From NCBI RefSeq assembly GCF_009755815.1, contig NZ_WRPK01000006.1, positions 186,001-250,000 of the forward strand: a stretch of 64,000 nt of DNA, read 5' to 3'. The translations under genes and the position numbers were made by a program. Positions within the stretch are counted from its first letter, which is position 1. Every line of letters begins with the position of its first letter. This DNA comes from Flavisphingomonas formosensis. Its GTDB lineage: Bacteria; Pseudomonadota; Alphaproteobacteria; Sphingomonadales; Sphingomonadaceae. Shown here in pieces: positions 34,000 to 43,303 of the stretch. The notes under the pieces are model-generated. The model ran no database searches and was not told the DNA's origin. It saw only the letters and a program-made list of their open reading frames with translations.

Positions 34000-34015
34000 C
34001 TATCCAAAGGGCTAG
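34000..34015. promoter_or_regulatory. candidate operator, CTANCC-N4-GGNTAG palindrome
   Basis: CTATCC-AAAG-GGCTAG, 70 bases before the first CoA-transferase gene and just after the end of the preceding dehydrogenase. Its arms match one strand of the 31143 site exactly (CTATCC and GGCTAG). It implies a separate promoter for the CoA-transferase operon. Confidence 0.45.
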
Positions 34016-34084
34016 GGCGGGACTTTGCGGTTGGCAGTCCGCCGCGCCTCCCAATAATTTCGCATCATAAGTAGCAAGGAGTCG

Positions 34085-35431
34085 ATGATGGGGCAGAGCC
34101 CGAAAGCCGCCGAGCGTGCGGTCGCCGTCGCGGCGGCGGCGGCCGATCCCGCACGCCGGCCGCGCAGCTCCTTCGGCCCGCTGGCCGGGGTGCGCGTCGC
34201 CGATTTCTGCTGGATGGGCGTCGGCGCCTGCGCGACCCGCATCCTTGGCGATTTCGGCGCGGAGGTGATCCGCATCGAGGATCGCAACCGGCTCGACATG
34301 CCCCGCGTCCTGCCCATCTACAAGGGAGCCGGCGCGCGCAACTATGGCGAGGGCGATCCGGATCCCGACCCCAATGCCGGCGGCCTGTTCAACAACTACA
34401 ACCGCAACAAGCTGGGCGTCACCATCAACATGCGCGATCCGCGCGGGCGGGCGCTGTGCGAGCGGCTGATCGCTTCGTCGAGCGTCGTCACGGAAAATTT
34501 TGCGCCTGGCGTGATGGAGAGGTGGGGCCTCACCTACGATTATATCCGCACGCTGACGCCCAATCCGATCATGGCGCGGATGAGCGGCTTCGGCCATTCG
34601 GGCCCTCATGCCGATTTCAAGAGCTATGGCCCGGTGGTGCAGGCGGTGAGCGGCCTGTCCTTCATCAGCGGTCTGCCGGGGCGCGAGCCCTCGGGCTGGG
34701 GCCTCAGCTACATGGACAATATGGCCGCCTTCTATAACGGCGCTGCACTGCTGATGGCGATCTACCATCGCAACCAGACCGGTGAGGGCACCGAGATCGA
34801 CGTGTCCGCGATCGAGGCAGGGATCAATCTGCTCGGCCCGATCCTGCTCGACGTGACGGTGAATGGCCGCCGGACCAAGGACGATCCCAATTATCCGCTC
34901 GGCAATCGCGTCGAATATCCCAATGCCGCACCGCACGGCGTCTATCCGGTGCGCGGCGAGGATCGTTGGATCGCGATATCGGTGTTCGACGAAGCCGGCT
35001 GGGCGGCGCTCGTCGCGGAACTGGGCAATCCGGACTGGGCAGGCGAGGCGCGCTTCGCGACACAGGCGAGGCGGTTCGAGCATCAGGATGCGCTCGATGC
35101 GCTGGTGGGCGAGGCGACCGCGACGCGCGAGCGTTACGATCTCATGCACCGGCTGCAGGCTCGCGGCGTCGCGGCGGCGGTGGTGCAGACGCCGGAAGAC
35201 GTCAACGAGCATGATCCGCAGCTTGCTCAGAGCGGCGTCTTCTTCGATCTGGATCATCCCGTGATCGGACGGGCGCGTTTCGAGGGAACGCCGATTCGCT
35301 TCTCCAAGACGACGCAGGATTATTGGCGCTCGGCGCCTCTCCTCGGCGAGGATAATCATTATGTCTTCACCGAATTGCTCGGCTTGTCCGAGGATGAGTA
35401 TCAAACTTACGCGGCCGAGGGGGTGATCTGA
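34085..35431 (+). CDS. class III CoA-transferase (CaiB/BaiF family)
   Basis: A protein of 448 residues of the formyl-CoA transferase/CaiB family. Typical segments are LAGVRVADFCWMGVGACATRILGDFGAEVIRIE, abbreviated here as its start LAGVRVADF and the GAEVIRIE turn, then NNYNRNKLGVTINM, and the catalytic Asp in LSYMDNMAAFYNG. It moves CoA between carboxylic acids and would activate a substrate acid without ATP. AAGGAG precedes two adjacent ATGs (34085 and 34088). Its stop overlaps the ATG of the second CoA-transferase by one base, suggesting a hetero-oligomer or two sequential activations. Confidence 0.9.
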   Translation: MMGQSPKAAERAVAVAAAAADPARRPRSSFGPLAGVRVADFCWMGVGACATRILGDFGAEVIRIEDRNRLDMPRVLPIYKGAGARNYGEGDPDPDPNAGGLFNNYNRNKLGVTINMRDPRGRALCERLIASSSVVTENFAPGVMERWGLTYDYIRTLTPNPIMARMSGFGHSGPHADFKSYGPVVQAVSGLSFISGLPGREPSGWGLSYMDNMAAFYNGAALLMAIYHRNQTGEGTEIDVSAIEAGINLLGPILLDVTVNGRRTKDDPNYPLGNRVEYPNAAPHGVYPVRGEDRWIAISVFDEAGWAALVAELGNPDWAGEARFATQARRFEHQDALDALVGEATATRERYDLMHRLQARGVAAAVVQTPEDVNEHDPQLAQSGVFFDLDHPVIGRARFEGTPIRFSKTTQDYWRSAPLLGEDNHYVFTELLGLSEDEYQTYAAEGVI

Positions 35432-36639
35432 TGGCAGCTTTTCATGCCGCGGGCAGCGCAGCGCCCTATGCCGGTCTCAAGGTCGTCGAGCTGGCCGAGG
35501 ATGTCGGCGGCGAATTTCTCGGTCGGATGCTCGCCGAGATGGGCGCCGACGTGATCAAGGCCGAGCCGCCCGCCGGATCGCCGACGCGCGCGCTCGGGCC
35601 CTTCGCCAAGCATGTCGAGAGCCCGGATACCAGCCTGACCTTCTGGCTTTACAACAGCAACAAGCGCAGCGTCGTCGTCGATCTGGAAAAAGGCGCGGAG
35701 GCCGCGCTCGCGCCGCTGCTTGCCGGTGCGGACATCTTCATCGTCACGCTCCAGCCCGCGCGGCTCAAGGCGTTGGATCTCGATCTCGATCGGCTGTCGG
35801 CGCGCTATCCGCGGCTGATCATCGCGTCCATGACGCCTTATGGGCTGACCGGGCCCTGGGCGGACTATCGCAGCTCCAATCTCGTCGCGTTGGCCGGAGG
35901 CGGGCCGCTCAACATGTGCGGCTATGACGATCATTCGATCCCGCCGATCAATCCCGGCGGCGATCAGGCCTATCATGCCGCCACAGCCTTTGCTCATATC
36001 GGCGTGCTCGTCGCGCTGCTCCACCGCCAGCAGACCGGCGAGGGGCAGTTGCTCGACGTGTCGATGCACGGCGCCAATGCGGTCAATCAGGAGCTCGGCA
36101 ATCCCTTCTGGTTCTACAACGGCGTCAATGTGCAGCGGCAGACCTGCCGCCATGCCCAGCCGGTGATGACCCAGTCGGCGATGTTCGCCTGCGCGGACGG
36201 CCATTATGTCTATTATACGCTGATCCTGGGCGATACGCGCGCCTGGAACGTCCTGGTCGAATGGATGGATGAGATGGGCCTGGCGGCGATGCTGACCGAT
36301 CCCGAATATCAGGACATCAAGTTTCGGCAGGATAATTTCCATCAGATCCAGGAACTGGTGGAATGTTTCTTCCTCGTCCAGGACGGGCATGACGCCTATC
36401 TCGAAGGGCAGCGTCGCGGCCTTCCGATCGGGATCATGAACACGCCCGAGGACCTGCTGGACGACGAGCATCTCCAGGCCCGCGAGTTCTTCGTGAAGGT
36501 GGATATGGGGCCGGAGCAAGGCGAGATCCTCTTTCCCGGCGACAGCTATCGCTTCTCCGCCTTCGGCAGCGTGCCGCGGCGGCGCGCGCCACGGCTCGGC
36601 GAGCACACCTCCGAATTTCTGGAGGATGTCGCCGCGTAA
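35431..36639 (+). CDS. class III CoA-transferase (CaiB/BaiF family), second copy
   Basis: A protein of 402 residues, same family as the preceding gene but clearly diverged. It contains GLKVVELAEDVGGEFLGR, a GADVIKAEPP turn, YNSNKRSVVVDL and the catalytic-Asp segment NPGGDQAYHAATA. Class III enzymes form interlaced dimers; two consecutive genes overlapping by one base (TGATG) argue for co-translation, possibly as a heterodimer. It may transfer CoA from succinyl-CoA or an end product to the incoming acid. Confidence 0.9.
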   Translation: MAAFHAAGSAAPYAGLKVVELAEDVGGEFLGRMLAEMGADVIKAEPPAGSPTRALGPFAKHVESPDTSLTFWLYNSNKRSVVVDLEKGAEAALAPLLAGADIFIVTLQPARLKALDLDLDRLSARYPRLIIASMTPYGLTGPWADYRSSNLVALAGGGPLNMCGYDDHSIPPINPGGDQAYHAATAFAHIGVLVALLHRQQTGEGQLLDVSMHGANAVNQELGNPFWFYNGVNVQRQTCRHAQPVMTQSAMFACADGHYVYYTLILGDTRAWNVLVEWMDEMGLAAMLTDPEYQDIKFRQDNFHQIQELVECFFLVQDGHDAYLEGQRRGLPIGIMNTPEDLLDDEHLQAREFFVKVDMGPEQGEILFPGDSYRFSAFGSVPRRRAPRLGEHTSEFLEDVAA

Positions 36640-36813
36640 TTCCTGGTGAGGAGTTGCCGCTCTTCTCCGGGCGTTTGGCAAAGGAATCGGAAAAGCCGGG
36701 GAAGAAGGCGCCGGGAGAGGAGAAACTATCCCGTGACACCTAGTCTTTGGTCGCGGTGACAGCCCGAAGTCCTGCGTCGCAAGGTGGCGCGCATTCTAAA
36801 GGCCCGGAGCCCC

Positions 36814-38094
36814 ATGTCAGACATTCTTTCATCCGTCAGCCCGTCATCCGCCCAGGAGGCCTTTGCTCGCGCCGAACGCGCGGCGGCGCATATTCCGGGT
36901 CTTACTGCCGGTCCGGAGCGGGAGATCGCTTCGGTCGCGGTCGTTGGTGCCGGGACGATGGGCAGCGGCATCGCAATAGCATTGCTCCAGTCCGGCCTGC
37001 CGGTGACTCTGATCGAAACTGCGCAGCCGGCGCTGGAACGCGGCACGGGCACGATCCGCGCGGCGCTTGAGCGCATGGTGGCACGCGGGCGTCTGTCCAG
37101 GGCCGCCGCCGAAGGGGCTTTCGGCCGGCTGGATACGAGTCTGGACATGGCTGCGGCAGGCGATGCCGATCTTGTCATCGAGGCAGTCTATGAGAGCATG
37201 GAGCTCAAGCAGGCGATCTTCGCCAGGCTGGACGGCATCGCCAGGACCGGTGCGATCCTGGCATCCAACACATCGTTCCTCGACATAGACGAGATCGCCG
37301 CGGCGACCAACCGGCCCGAGGCGGTGCTGGGCCTGCACTTCTTCTCGCCAGCGAATGTCATGCGCCTGCTCGAGATCGTGCGGGGACGGCGCACGGCGCC
37401 GGAGGTGCTCGCGGCCGCGCTCGCCTTCGCGCGCCGCATCGGCAAGGTGGGCGTGGTCAGCGGCGTGTGTGACGGTTTCATCGCCAATCGATTGATGCGG
37501 CCGCGTGCGCTGCAGGCCGATGCGATGGCGCTGGAAGGCACGCCGATCGCCGAGACCGATCGGGTATTGACCGATTATGGCTTCCCGATGGGCCATTTCC
37601 AGATGATGGACCTGGCCGGACTCGACATCGTCACCCGCGGGCGTACCGATCGCACGGTGATGGGCGATCTCGTTGCAGCGGGCCGGCTCGGTCAGAAGAG
37701 CGGAGCGGGCTATTATGACTATGACGGGCGTCGTGCCGTGCCGTCGCAGGCCGTGGATGCCACCATCGCAGCGGTCGCGCGCGATCTCGGCGTCGACCGA
37801 CGGCCGACCGCCGGGGACGATGCGATCCTCGACCGCCTCCTGCTCCCGGTCGTCAATGAGGGCGCGAGGATCATTGCCGAAGGCGTCGCCCTGCGGGCGT
37901 CCGACGTCGATCTCGCGGCGATACTGGGCTATGGCTGGCCGCTCGATCGCGGCGGGCCGCTATTTTGGGCCGATGGCATGGGGCTCGCGACCGTTGTCGA
38001 GAAGTTGCGCGGGCTCGAAGAGCGACTTGGCGCTCAGTTCGCGCCTTGCGAGGCGCTGGTTCAGGCCGTCGGCACGCGAGCTTTCGCTTATTAG
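36814..38094 (+). CDS. 3-hydroxyacyl-CoA dehydrogenase
   Basis: A protein of 426 residues with an NAD-binding domain (VAVVGAGTMGSGIAIAL around residues 41-57, Asp/Glu at LIETAQP) and two 3HCDH C-terminal domains; GLHFFSPANVM carries the catalytic His and DGFIANRLM is typical. It oxidises a 3-hydroxyacyl-CoA to the 3-keto form, feeding the thiolase-fold enzymes. It is a stand-alone version without a hydratase domain, so hydration must come from another gene such as the MaoC protein at 55090. ATG 36814 with GGAG just upstream is preferred to GTG 36784. Confidence 0.9.
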   Translation: MSDILSSVSPSSAQEAFARAERAAAHIPGLTAGPEREIASVAVVGAGTMGSGIAIALLQSGLPVTLIETAQPALERGTGTIRAALERMVARGRLSRAAAEGAFGRLDTSLDMAAAGDADLVIEAVYESMELKQAIFARLDGIARTGAILASNTSFLDIDEIAAATNRPEAVLGLHFFSPANVMRLLEIVRGRRTAPEVLAAALAFARRIGKVGVVSGVCDGFIANRLMRPRALQADAMALEGTPIAETDRVLTDYGFPMGHFQMMDLAGLDIVTRGRTDRTVMGDLVAAGRLGQKSGAGYYDYDGRRAVPSQAVDATIAAVARDLGVDRRPTAGDDAILDRLLLPVVNEGARIIAEGVALRASDVDLAAILGYGWPLDRGGPLFWADGMGLATVVEKLRGLEERLGAQFAPCEALVQAVGTRAFAY

Positions 38095-38120
38095 GGCGCG
38101 ATGATATCTGCTTAAAGGAT

Positions 38121-38142
38121 CATCCCAGCTCTCGCTGGGATG
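38121..38142. terminator. hairpin between convergent genes, CATCCCAGC family repeat
   Basis: CATCCCAGC and GCTGGGATG, perfect 9-base arms with a TCTC loop, lie between the end of the plus-strand dehydrogenase (38094) and the minus-strand SDR (38170), followed by a T-run. It probably works as a bidirectional terminator. The same core recurs in the larger repeat at 47506-47589. Confidence 0.65.
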
Positions 38143-38169
38143 AGGAAGATTTTAATCGGGATGCTCGCG

Positions 38170-38919
38170 TCAAGCTGCGATCGGCGCTGAATTCTCGATC
38201 AGCGCATAGTCCCCGGCCTTGCCATCATCTTCGATCAGCCCAATGCCGATGCCGGCGACATGCTCGGCGGTCATGATTCCCTCGCGAGACATCTTCTCCT
38301 TCAGCCAGTCGGCCGCCTGATCGCCGCCGGTGAGCGCGAGCATGCCGGTGGCGGTGACGCCGGGGCAGATCGCGTTGATCCGGATGCCGCATTCGGCCGC
38401 GAGTTCGCGACAGGAGCGGACGAACATCAATATCCCTGCCTTGGTCGCGGTATAGACCGGATCCGCCCAGCTGGGGACGAGAGAGGCGCGCGATGCGGTG
38501 ATCAGGATGGCGCCGCCATGGCCGCGTGCCTGCATCTGCTCGATCGCGAACTTGCTGCCGGCGATCATCGCGGTCAGGTTGACGGCGATCATCTGCTCGA
38601 TCCGCGGCATCGTCATCGCCGGGAAGGCGGGCGGACCGCCGATGATGCCGGCATTGTTGGCCATGATGTCGAGGCCGTGGGTGGCGGCCGTGTCTCGTAT
38701 CGCGGCTTCCAGCGCCTCGTTGTCGGTCACGTCTAGGCCGAGCGCATGGGCCCGGTCGCCATTGTCTGCAATCAGTCGGGCGGTTTCTTCAGCCGCGGTT
38801 TCGTCGATGTCCGCCACGACGACGTGGCGCGCGCCGCGGTCGGCGAGGAGCAGGGATAGAGCCCGGCCGATACCGCTGCCTGCGCCCGTGACGAAGGCGC
38901 TGCTGCCTGCAATGTTCAT
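38170..38919 (-). CDS. short-chain dehydrogenase/reductase (SDR)
   Basis: A classical SDR of 249 residues: TGAGSGIGRALS, acidic residue after the second strand (VVADID) indicating NAD preference, NNAG, catalytic Ser in ITASRAS and Tyr/Lys in YTATKAG. It ends with a hydrophobic tail. Probably oxidises a hydroxyl on the substrate or an intermediate. Upstream on the same strand after a gap of about 55 bases is the end of nothing but the second TonB receptor, which reads the same way, so receptor and SDR may be one operon. Confidence 0.85.
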   Translation of the reverse strand: MNIAGSSAFVTGAGSGIGRALSLLLADRGARHVVVADIDETAAEETARLIADNGDRAHALGLDVTDNEALEAAIRDTAATHGLDIMANNAGIIGGPPAFPAMTMPRIEQMIAVNLTAMIAGSKFAIEQMQARGHGGAILITASRASLVPSWADPVYTATKAGILMFVRSCRELAAECGIRINAICPGVTATGMLALTGGDQAADWLKEKMSREGIMTAEHVAGIGIGLIEDDGKAGDYALIENSAPIAA

Positions 38920-38975
38920 GATCGCTCCGGATGTAGCGGAAGGGCGACCAACCGGCCGCCCTCCCTGAGGGCTTT

Positions 38976-41294
38976 TTAGGACGATTTGCCGAAGCGCATG
39001 GTCGCGGTGATGCCGATGGTGCGCGGTGGCGCCACCGTCAGCCGCTCCACGTCGATGCCGGAAAGGCCGCCCGCCGCGGAGACCTCGCTTGGCGAGGCGA
39101 GATAGAAGTTATAGTTGAGCCCGTTGGAGATATATTGCTTATCGAACAAATTACGCGCCCAAAGCCGGATATCGAAGCGACCGCCCGGCGGCGTATAGGT
39201 GAGCGAGGCATTGGCGACGTTGCGCCGGCGGGTGAGAGGCACCGCGATCTTCTGGAGATTGTTCGGTGCGAGCTGATATGGGCTCGCAAACTGGTCGTCG
39301 AAATGGAAGGCCAGCGTTCCGCCGTTCGCCAATTCATGATCATAGTCGATCAGGAAGGTGAAATCGTTCTTCGAAACGAACGGCGTCTTGTTGCCGGTGC
39401 AGCTCACGCCAACCGCGCAGCCTTCGAACTTGCTGTAATAGGAGTCGGTATAGGCGTAGTTCACGCCCAGCGAGAGCCCGCGGACGGGCCGCAGCACGGC
39501 CTCGACCTCCACGCCCTTCACCCGTTGCTTACCCGCATTGGTGTCGTTGAGCACGCCTTGTACCAGAGAACGAACCTGGAGGTTGGACGTATCGGCCAGG
39601 AAAGCAGCAATGTTGGTTGTCAGAAGATGATCGAAGAAGCTCGATTTTGTACCGATCTCATAGCTCCAGGTCGTCATGGCGGCGAGCGGGATCTGCGCAG
39701 CCGCGGCATTGGTCTTGGTCATAACCCAGCCGCCACCCTGGAAACCCTTCGAGACCGAGGCATAGAACATCATGTCGCGCTCGGGCGTATAGTTCAGGAT
39801 GAAGCGGGGGGTGAAGGCGTCCCAATGGTCCGTTCCGCTGTTGGGCCCGGGAAGCTTCTGATAATAAGGTGCCCCGTAGAAGGGCGAGCTGCCGACATGA
39901 CTGACATAGCCGCTCTTGCGCTCATAGCTGTAACGCAGGCCTGCGGTGAAGGAGAGGGTGTCGGTAATCTTGTACTTGCCCTCGATATAAGGACCGATGC
40001 TGCGATTCTTGATGCCGCTGTCGACGGTCTGCTGCAGGTAAAGCCCCTTGGTCAGGACCGAGAGATAGGTCTGCGAAAGCGTGCCGTTGAAACCAAAGCC
40101 GATCGCGTGGGCAAGATCCTCATAGCTGGCATAGACGCCGGCGAGCAGGCTGAAGCGGCCGCCCCAGTTGGAGGTGAAGCGGAATTCCTGGCTGACCTGC
40201 TTCTCGTCATTGGTGTTGAGCGAAGGAAAGTTGGACGGCAGCGGACCGCCATCCGCATCCTCGTTCAGCGAGGCCTTCAGCGACCGATAGCCGGTGATCG
40301 AGCTGATCGTGCCGATGTCCGTGCGATATTCCAGACGCACCAGCCCGGCGAATATCTTGCGCCGCGTGCGGCCGTCATCGTCGAGCAGCGTCTTGTGAAG
40401 ATCGCCGCCCGTCGCAGCGCGCACCGCCGCCGCAATCGCGCCCGGGCCGTAGGCGACCGGGCCGTCACCTCGTCCCCAGCGGTTGGTATAGCTGGCGCTG
40501 GCCTGCACGCGCAGCCGGTCGGTCGGCTCCCATGTGAGCGAGCCGCGCACGCTGGCAACGCGGTTGTCGGCCAGATCGTGGCCGGTCATCAAATTCTTCT
40601 GATAGCCGTCGTCATTCTTGACGCTGTAGGCGAGGCGGAAGGCGGCATTGTCGCTGATCGGCAGGTTGACATAGCCGTCGCTCTCGATGCCGGTCTGGCC
40701 GCCGTCGAAGCGCAGGCCGGTGACCGTGATCTTGCCGGACGTCTCACCGATCACCGCGGGGTTGCTGGTGATCTGCAGCGCGCCGCCCACCGCATTGCGC
40801 CCGAAGGTGGTGCCTTGCGGGCCGCGCAGCACCGCGATCTGCCCGACGTCGAACAGGTTGGCGTCGAACGAGGCGAGCGAGCCGTAATAAAGGTCGTCGA
40901 TGTAGACGGCGACCGGGTTCTCGAGGCCGGTCGCGTCGTTGGTCGACGCCTGGCCGCGGATCTGTACGGTGATCACCGACGTACCCTTCACCGGCACGAA
41001 GGTCGGCCCCGGTGCGATCCGCGTGATTGCGGCGAAATTGTCGATCTTGCGGGATTCGATCTGCTTGGAACCGAGCGCGCTGACCGCGATCGGCACGTCC
41101 TGCAGCCGCTCGGCGCGGCGGGTCGCGGTGACGACGATGTCACCGGCATTGGCCGGTGCCGGCGCAGCCTCGGCGGCAGCAGCGGCGGGTGGCGACGCAT
41201 CCTGGGCGAAAGCCGGTCCGGCAACAACGGCCAGTGCCGTTCCCGCGAGCAGCAACGGAGTGCTTCGAACCATGAAAATCCGTCCCTTCATCAT
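38976..41294 (-). CDS. TonB-dependent outer-membrane receptor
   Basis: A protein of 772 residues. The N-terminus has a signal peptide (hydrophobic LLLAGTALAVVAGPAFAQD), an Ala/Pro-rich spacer and a TonB-box-like GDIVVTATRRAE; the plug has AVLRGPQGTTFGRNAVGG; the barrel ends GITATMRFGKSS. It is the second receptor in the window, and distinct from the first. A GGAGGAG ribosome site lies before two adjacent ATGs at 41294/41291; the frame is open to 41447 but that stretch lacks a signal peptide. It probably imports the carbon source of the 29-61 kb catabolic genes. Confidence 0.9.
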   Translation of the reverse strand: MMKGRIFMVRSTPLLLAGTALAVVAGPAFAQDASPPAAAAAEAAPAPANAGDIVVTATRRAERLQDVPIAVSALGSKQIESRKIDNFAAITRIAPGPTFVPVKGTSVITVQIRGQASTNDATGLENPVAVYIDDLYYGSLASFDANLFDVGQIAVLRGPQGTTFGRNAVGGALQITSNPAVIGETSGKITVTGLRFDGGQTGIESDGYVNLPISDNAAFRLAYSVKNDDGYQKNLMTGHDLADNRVASVRGSLTWEPTDRLRVQASASYTNRWGRGDGPVAYGPGAIAAAVRAATGGDLHKTLLDDDGRTRRKIFAGLVRLEYRTDIGTISSITGYRSLKASLNEDADGGPLPSNFPSLNTNDEKQVSQEFRFTSNWGGRFSLLAGVYASYEDLAHAIGFGFNGTLSQTYLSVLTKGLYLQQTVDSGIKNRSIGPYIEGKYKITDTLSFTAGLRYSYERKSGYVSHVGSSPFYGAPYYQKLPGPNSGTDHWDAFTPRFILNYTPERDMMFYASVSKGFQGGGWVMTKTNAAAAQIPLAAMTTWSYEIGTKSSFFDHLLTTNIAAFLADTSNLQVRSLVQGVLNDTNAGKQRVKGVEVEAVLRPVRGLSLGVNYAYTDSYYSKFEGCAVGVSCTGNKTPFVSKNDFTFLIDYDHELANGGTLAFHFDDQFASPYQLAPNNLQKIAVPLTRRRNVANASLTYTPPGGRFDIRLWARNLFDKQYISNGLNYNFYLASPSEVSAAGGLSGIDVERLTVAPPRTIGITATMRFGKSS

Positions 41295-41579
41295 CTTCTC
41301 CTCCCCAAATTCGGCGCAACGCGACAGCCCCGGCGCAGCGCGCCGGCGATACCGGTCTCGCGCCGGTTTGATCCTGACCAAGGGGGAGGCCGATTGCCTT
41401 GGCGGCCGCTCCACTGGACTGGCGCTGTGGTAGGGCGGTTCCCGCAACGCGTCTTCTCGTTATTCTGATAGGTGCGTCGCACGCCGGCTACGTTCCTCGT
41501 CCGACTGGCAGATGCAATAGGTGGACGGTATGCCGCGGCGGGCGATAGTTCCCGGTCCGATCAGGACAAGGAGAGGCCG

Positions 41580-42389
41580 ATGACGCTCGCGACATTCCCC
41601 GATCATGACCGCCGTTTCCGTCTCGATGGGCGCACGATCTTCCTGTCGGGGGCGGCGGGGCATCTCGGCCGGGCAATGGCGATCGGTCTCGCCCAGGCGG
41701 GCGGCCATGTGATCCTGAACGGCCGCACCGAAGCGACGTTGCAGGCGCTGGCCGACGAGCTCATCGCCGCCGGCCTCTCTGCGTCGGTGGTGGCCTTCGA
41801 CGTGATGGATCGGCCTGCGGCCAATGCTTTCTTCGCCGGGCTCGATCGGCTTGACGTGCTCATCAACAATGCGATCAGCGGTTTGCCCCGCAAGGATGAC
41901 GCCTCGCCCGATCGGCTGTTCGAGGTGACTTTCGCGAGCGGCGTCACAGCTGCCCATGGCAATATCCGCGCGGCGATGCCGGCGTTGGAGGCCGCGGTGG
42001 CAGACGCGGGTGACGCCTCGGTGATCAACGTCGCCTCGCTCTACGGCCGGGTCAGCCCCCGATTCAGCGTCTATGGCGACAGCGGCTTCACCAGCGGGCC
42101 GCATTATGGCGCGACCAAGGGGGGCCTCTTGCAACTCACCCGCTATCTCGCCTGCGAGCTCGGGCCCAAGGGCGTAAGGGTGAACTCACTGAGTCCCGGC
42201 ATCTTCCCGTGGGATGACGTGGCTGCGCAGCATCCTGGCTTCGTCGAACGCGCGTCCGCCCAATCGCCGCTCGGGCGGACCGGGCGGGCCGACGAACTGG
42301 CCGGCGCGGCGGTTTTCCTCGCTGCGCCGGCGTCTACCTATATGACGGGGGCGGATCTGCTGATCGACGGGGGCTGGGCGGCCTGGTGA
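41580..42389 (+). CDS. short-chain dehydrogenase/reductase (SDR), variant motif
   Basis: A protein of 269 residues. The cofactor motif is SGAAGHLGRAMA (not TGxxxGIG), the loop after strand 4 is NNAISG, and the catalytic residues lie in NVASLYG and HYGATKGG. The larger gap between the Ser and Tyr motifs and the FPWDD segment suggest a subfamily different from the other SDRs here. AAGGAG sits 6 bases before the ATG at 41580. It is divergent from the TonB receptor gene; ATTCTGATAGG at 41462 is shared with the SDR promoter at 29042. Confidence 0.85.
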   Translation: MTLATFPDHDRRFRLDGRTIFLSGAAGHLGRAMAIGLAQAGGHVILNGRTEATLQALADELIAAGLSASVVAFDVMDRPAANAFFAGLDRLDVLINNAISGLPRKDDASPDRLFEVTFASGVTAAHGNIRAAMPALEAAVADAGDASVINVASLYGRVSPRFSVYGDSGFTSGPHYGATKGGLLQLTRYLACELGPKGVRVNSLSPGIFPWDDVAAQHPGFVERASAQSPLGRTGRADELAGAAVFLAAPASTYMTGADLLIDGGWAAW

Positions 42390-42393
42390 GAGC

Positions 42394-43149
42394 TCAGGCG
42401 CGATATTCGTCGACATAGCCGTCGAGCCGGATCAGCGCGCCGGTGGTGTAGCTCGATTTCGGGCTGGCCAGATAGAGCGCCGTTGTCGCGATCTCCTCGG
42501 GATGGCCGATCCGACCGGCGCCGGACAGGATGCTGCTGTCTACCGCGTCGGCCCAGCTCGCTGCGATATCGGTGCGGAACGGCCCGCAGACGATGCAGTT
42601 GACCCGCACCGATGGCCCATATTCCAGCGCATGCGACTGGGTGATGATGTTGAGCGCGCCCTTCGCGCCGGCATAGACCGGATAATCGCGACTCGGCTTC
42701 AGCGAGGCGAGGCTGCTGACGTTGATCACGCATCCGCCGCCCGCCGCGATCATGCGCGGCGCGAGCAGCGCGGTGAGCCGGAACGGGCCCTTGAAGTTCA
42801 CGCCGACGATCTTGTCGAACAGCGCCTCGGAGACGGAGGCCGAGTCGGGGGCGACGGGGGAGATGCCGGCATTGTTGACGAGTACGTCGATCCGGCCGAA
42901 CGCTGCCCAGGCGCGCGCGGCGAAATCGTCGAGCCCCGCCCATTCGCCGACATGGCCGGGCAGCGCGATCGCCTCGCCGCCCAGCGCCGCGATCTCGGCG
43001 ACGGCGGCCGCGCAACTTTCCGCCTTGCGGCTGCTGATGATGATGCGCGCGCCCTGTGCCGCGAACGCCTTGGCCATTTCAAGGCCCAGCCCTCGGCTGC
43101 CGCCCGTGATCAGGACGACCTTGCCGGTCATGTCGAAATAATCTGCCAC
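42394..43149 (-). CDS. short-chain dehydrogenase/reductase (SDR)
   Basis: A classical SDR of 251 residues: TGGSRGLGLEMA, Arg/Ser-rich turn ISSRKAE consistent with NADP, NNAG, VNVSSLAS and YAGAKGA with the catalytic Tyr and Lys, then TGALIRLDG. The family resembles 3-oxoacyl reductases and gluconate dehydrogenases. It converges on the SDR at 41580 with only 4 bases between stops. Downstream partners on the same strand are absent; the amidohydrolase gene lies upstream behind the large repeat. Confidence 0.85.
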   Translation of the reverse strand: MADYFDMTGKVVLITGGSRGLGLEMAKAFAAQGARIIISSRKAESCAAAVAEIAALGGEAIALPGHVGEWAGLDDFAARAWAAFGRIDVLVNNAGISPVAPDSASVSEALFDKIVGVNFKGPFRLTALLAPRMIAAGGGCVINVSSLASLKPSRDYPVYAGAKGALNIITQSHALEYGPSVRVNCIVCGPFRTDIAASWADAVDSSILSGAGRIGHPEEIATTALYLASPKSSYTTGALIRLDGYVDEYRA

Positions 43150-43180
43150 ACCCGTCCTTTCACGTCCTTGTCACACGTCT

Positions 43181-43280
43181 TCGTCGCCTCTGCGGAGGCA
43201 GGGGCCCATGTCTCTATCCCAAACGCGATGTCATCGCAGATGTTGGGAGACATAGGCTCCTGCCTCCGCAGGAGCGACGA
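43181..43280. repeat. 100-base imperfect inverted repeat, dispersed-element type
   Basis: Arms of about 40 bases (43181-43222 and 43241-43280) pair with few mismatches; the core is TGCGGAGGCAGG on one side and CCTGCCTCCGCA on the other. It lies between the amidohydrolase stop and the SDR start, both on the minus strand. The form, GGAGGCAGG palindromes between genes, is one I associate with sphingomonad genomes. A folded transcript would be very stable and could end or attenuate transcription. Confidence 0.65.
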
Positions 43281-43303
43281 ATTGTGGTCATCCAGGCTCG
43301 ATA

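Noticed and set aside
38976-41294. Siderophore receptor under Fur control
   Set aside because: No Fur box is visible near the start and no siderophore genes are nearby; the catabolic context fits carbon-source uptake better.
39135-41468. Plus-strand open frame of 777 codons
   Set aside because: Antisense to the second TonB receptor, without any recognisable family.
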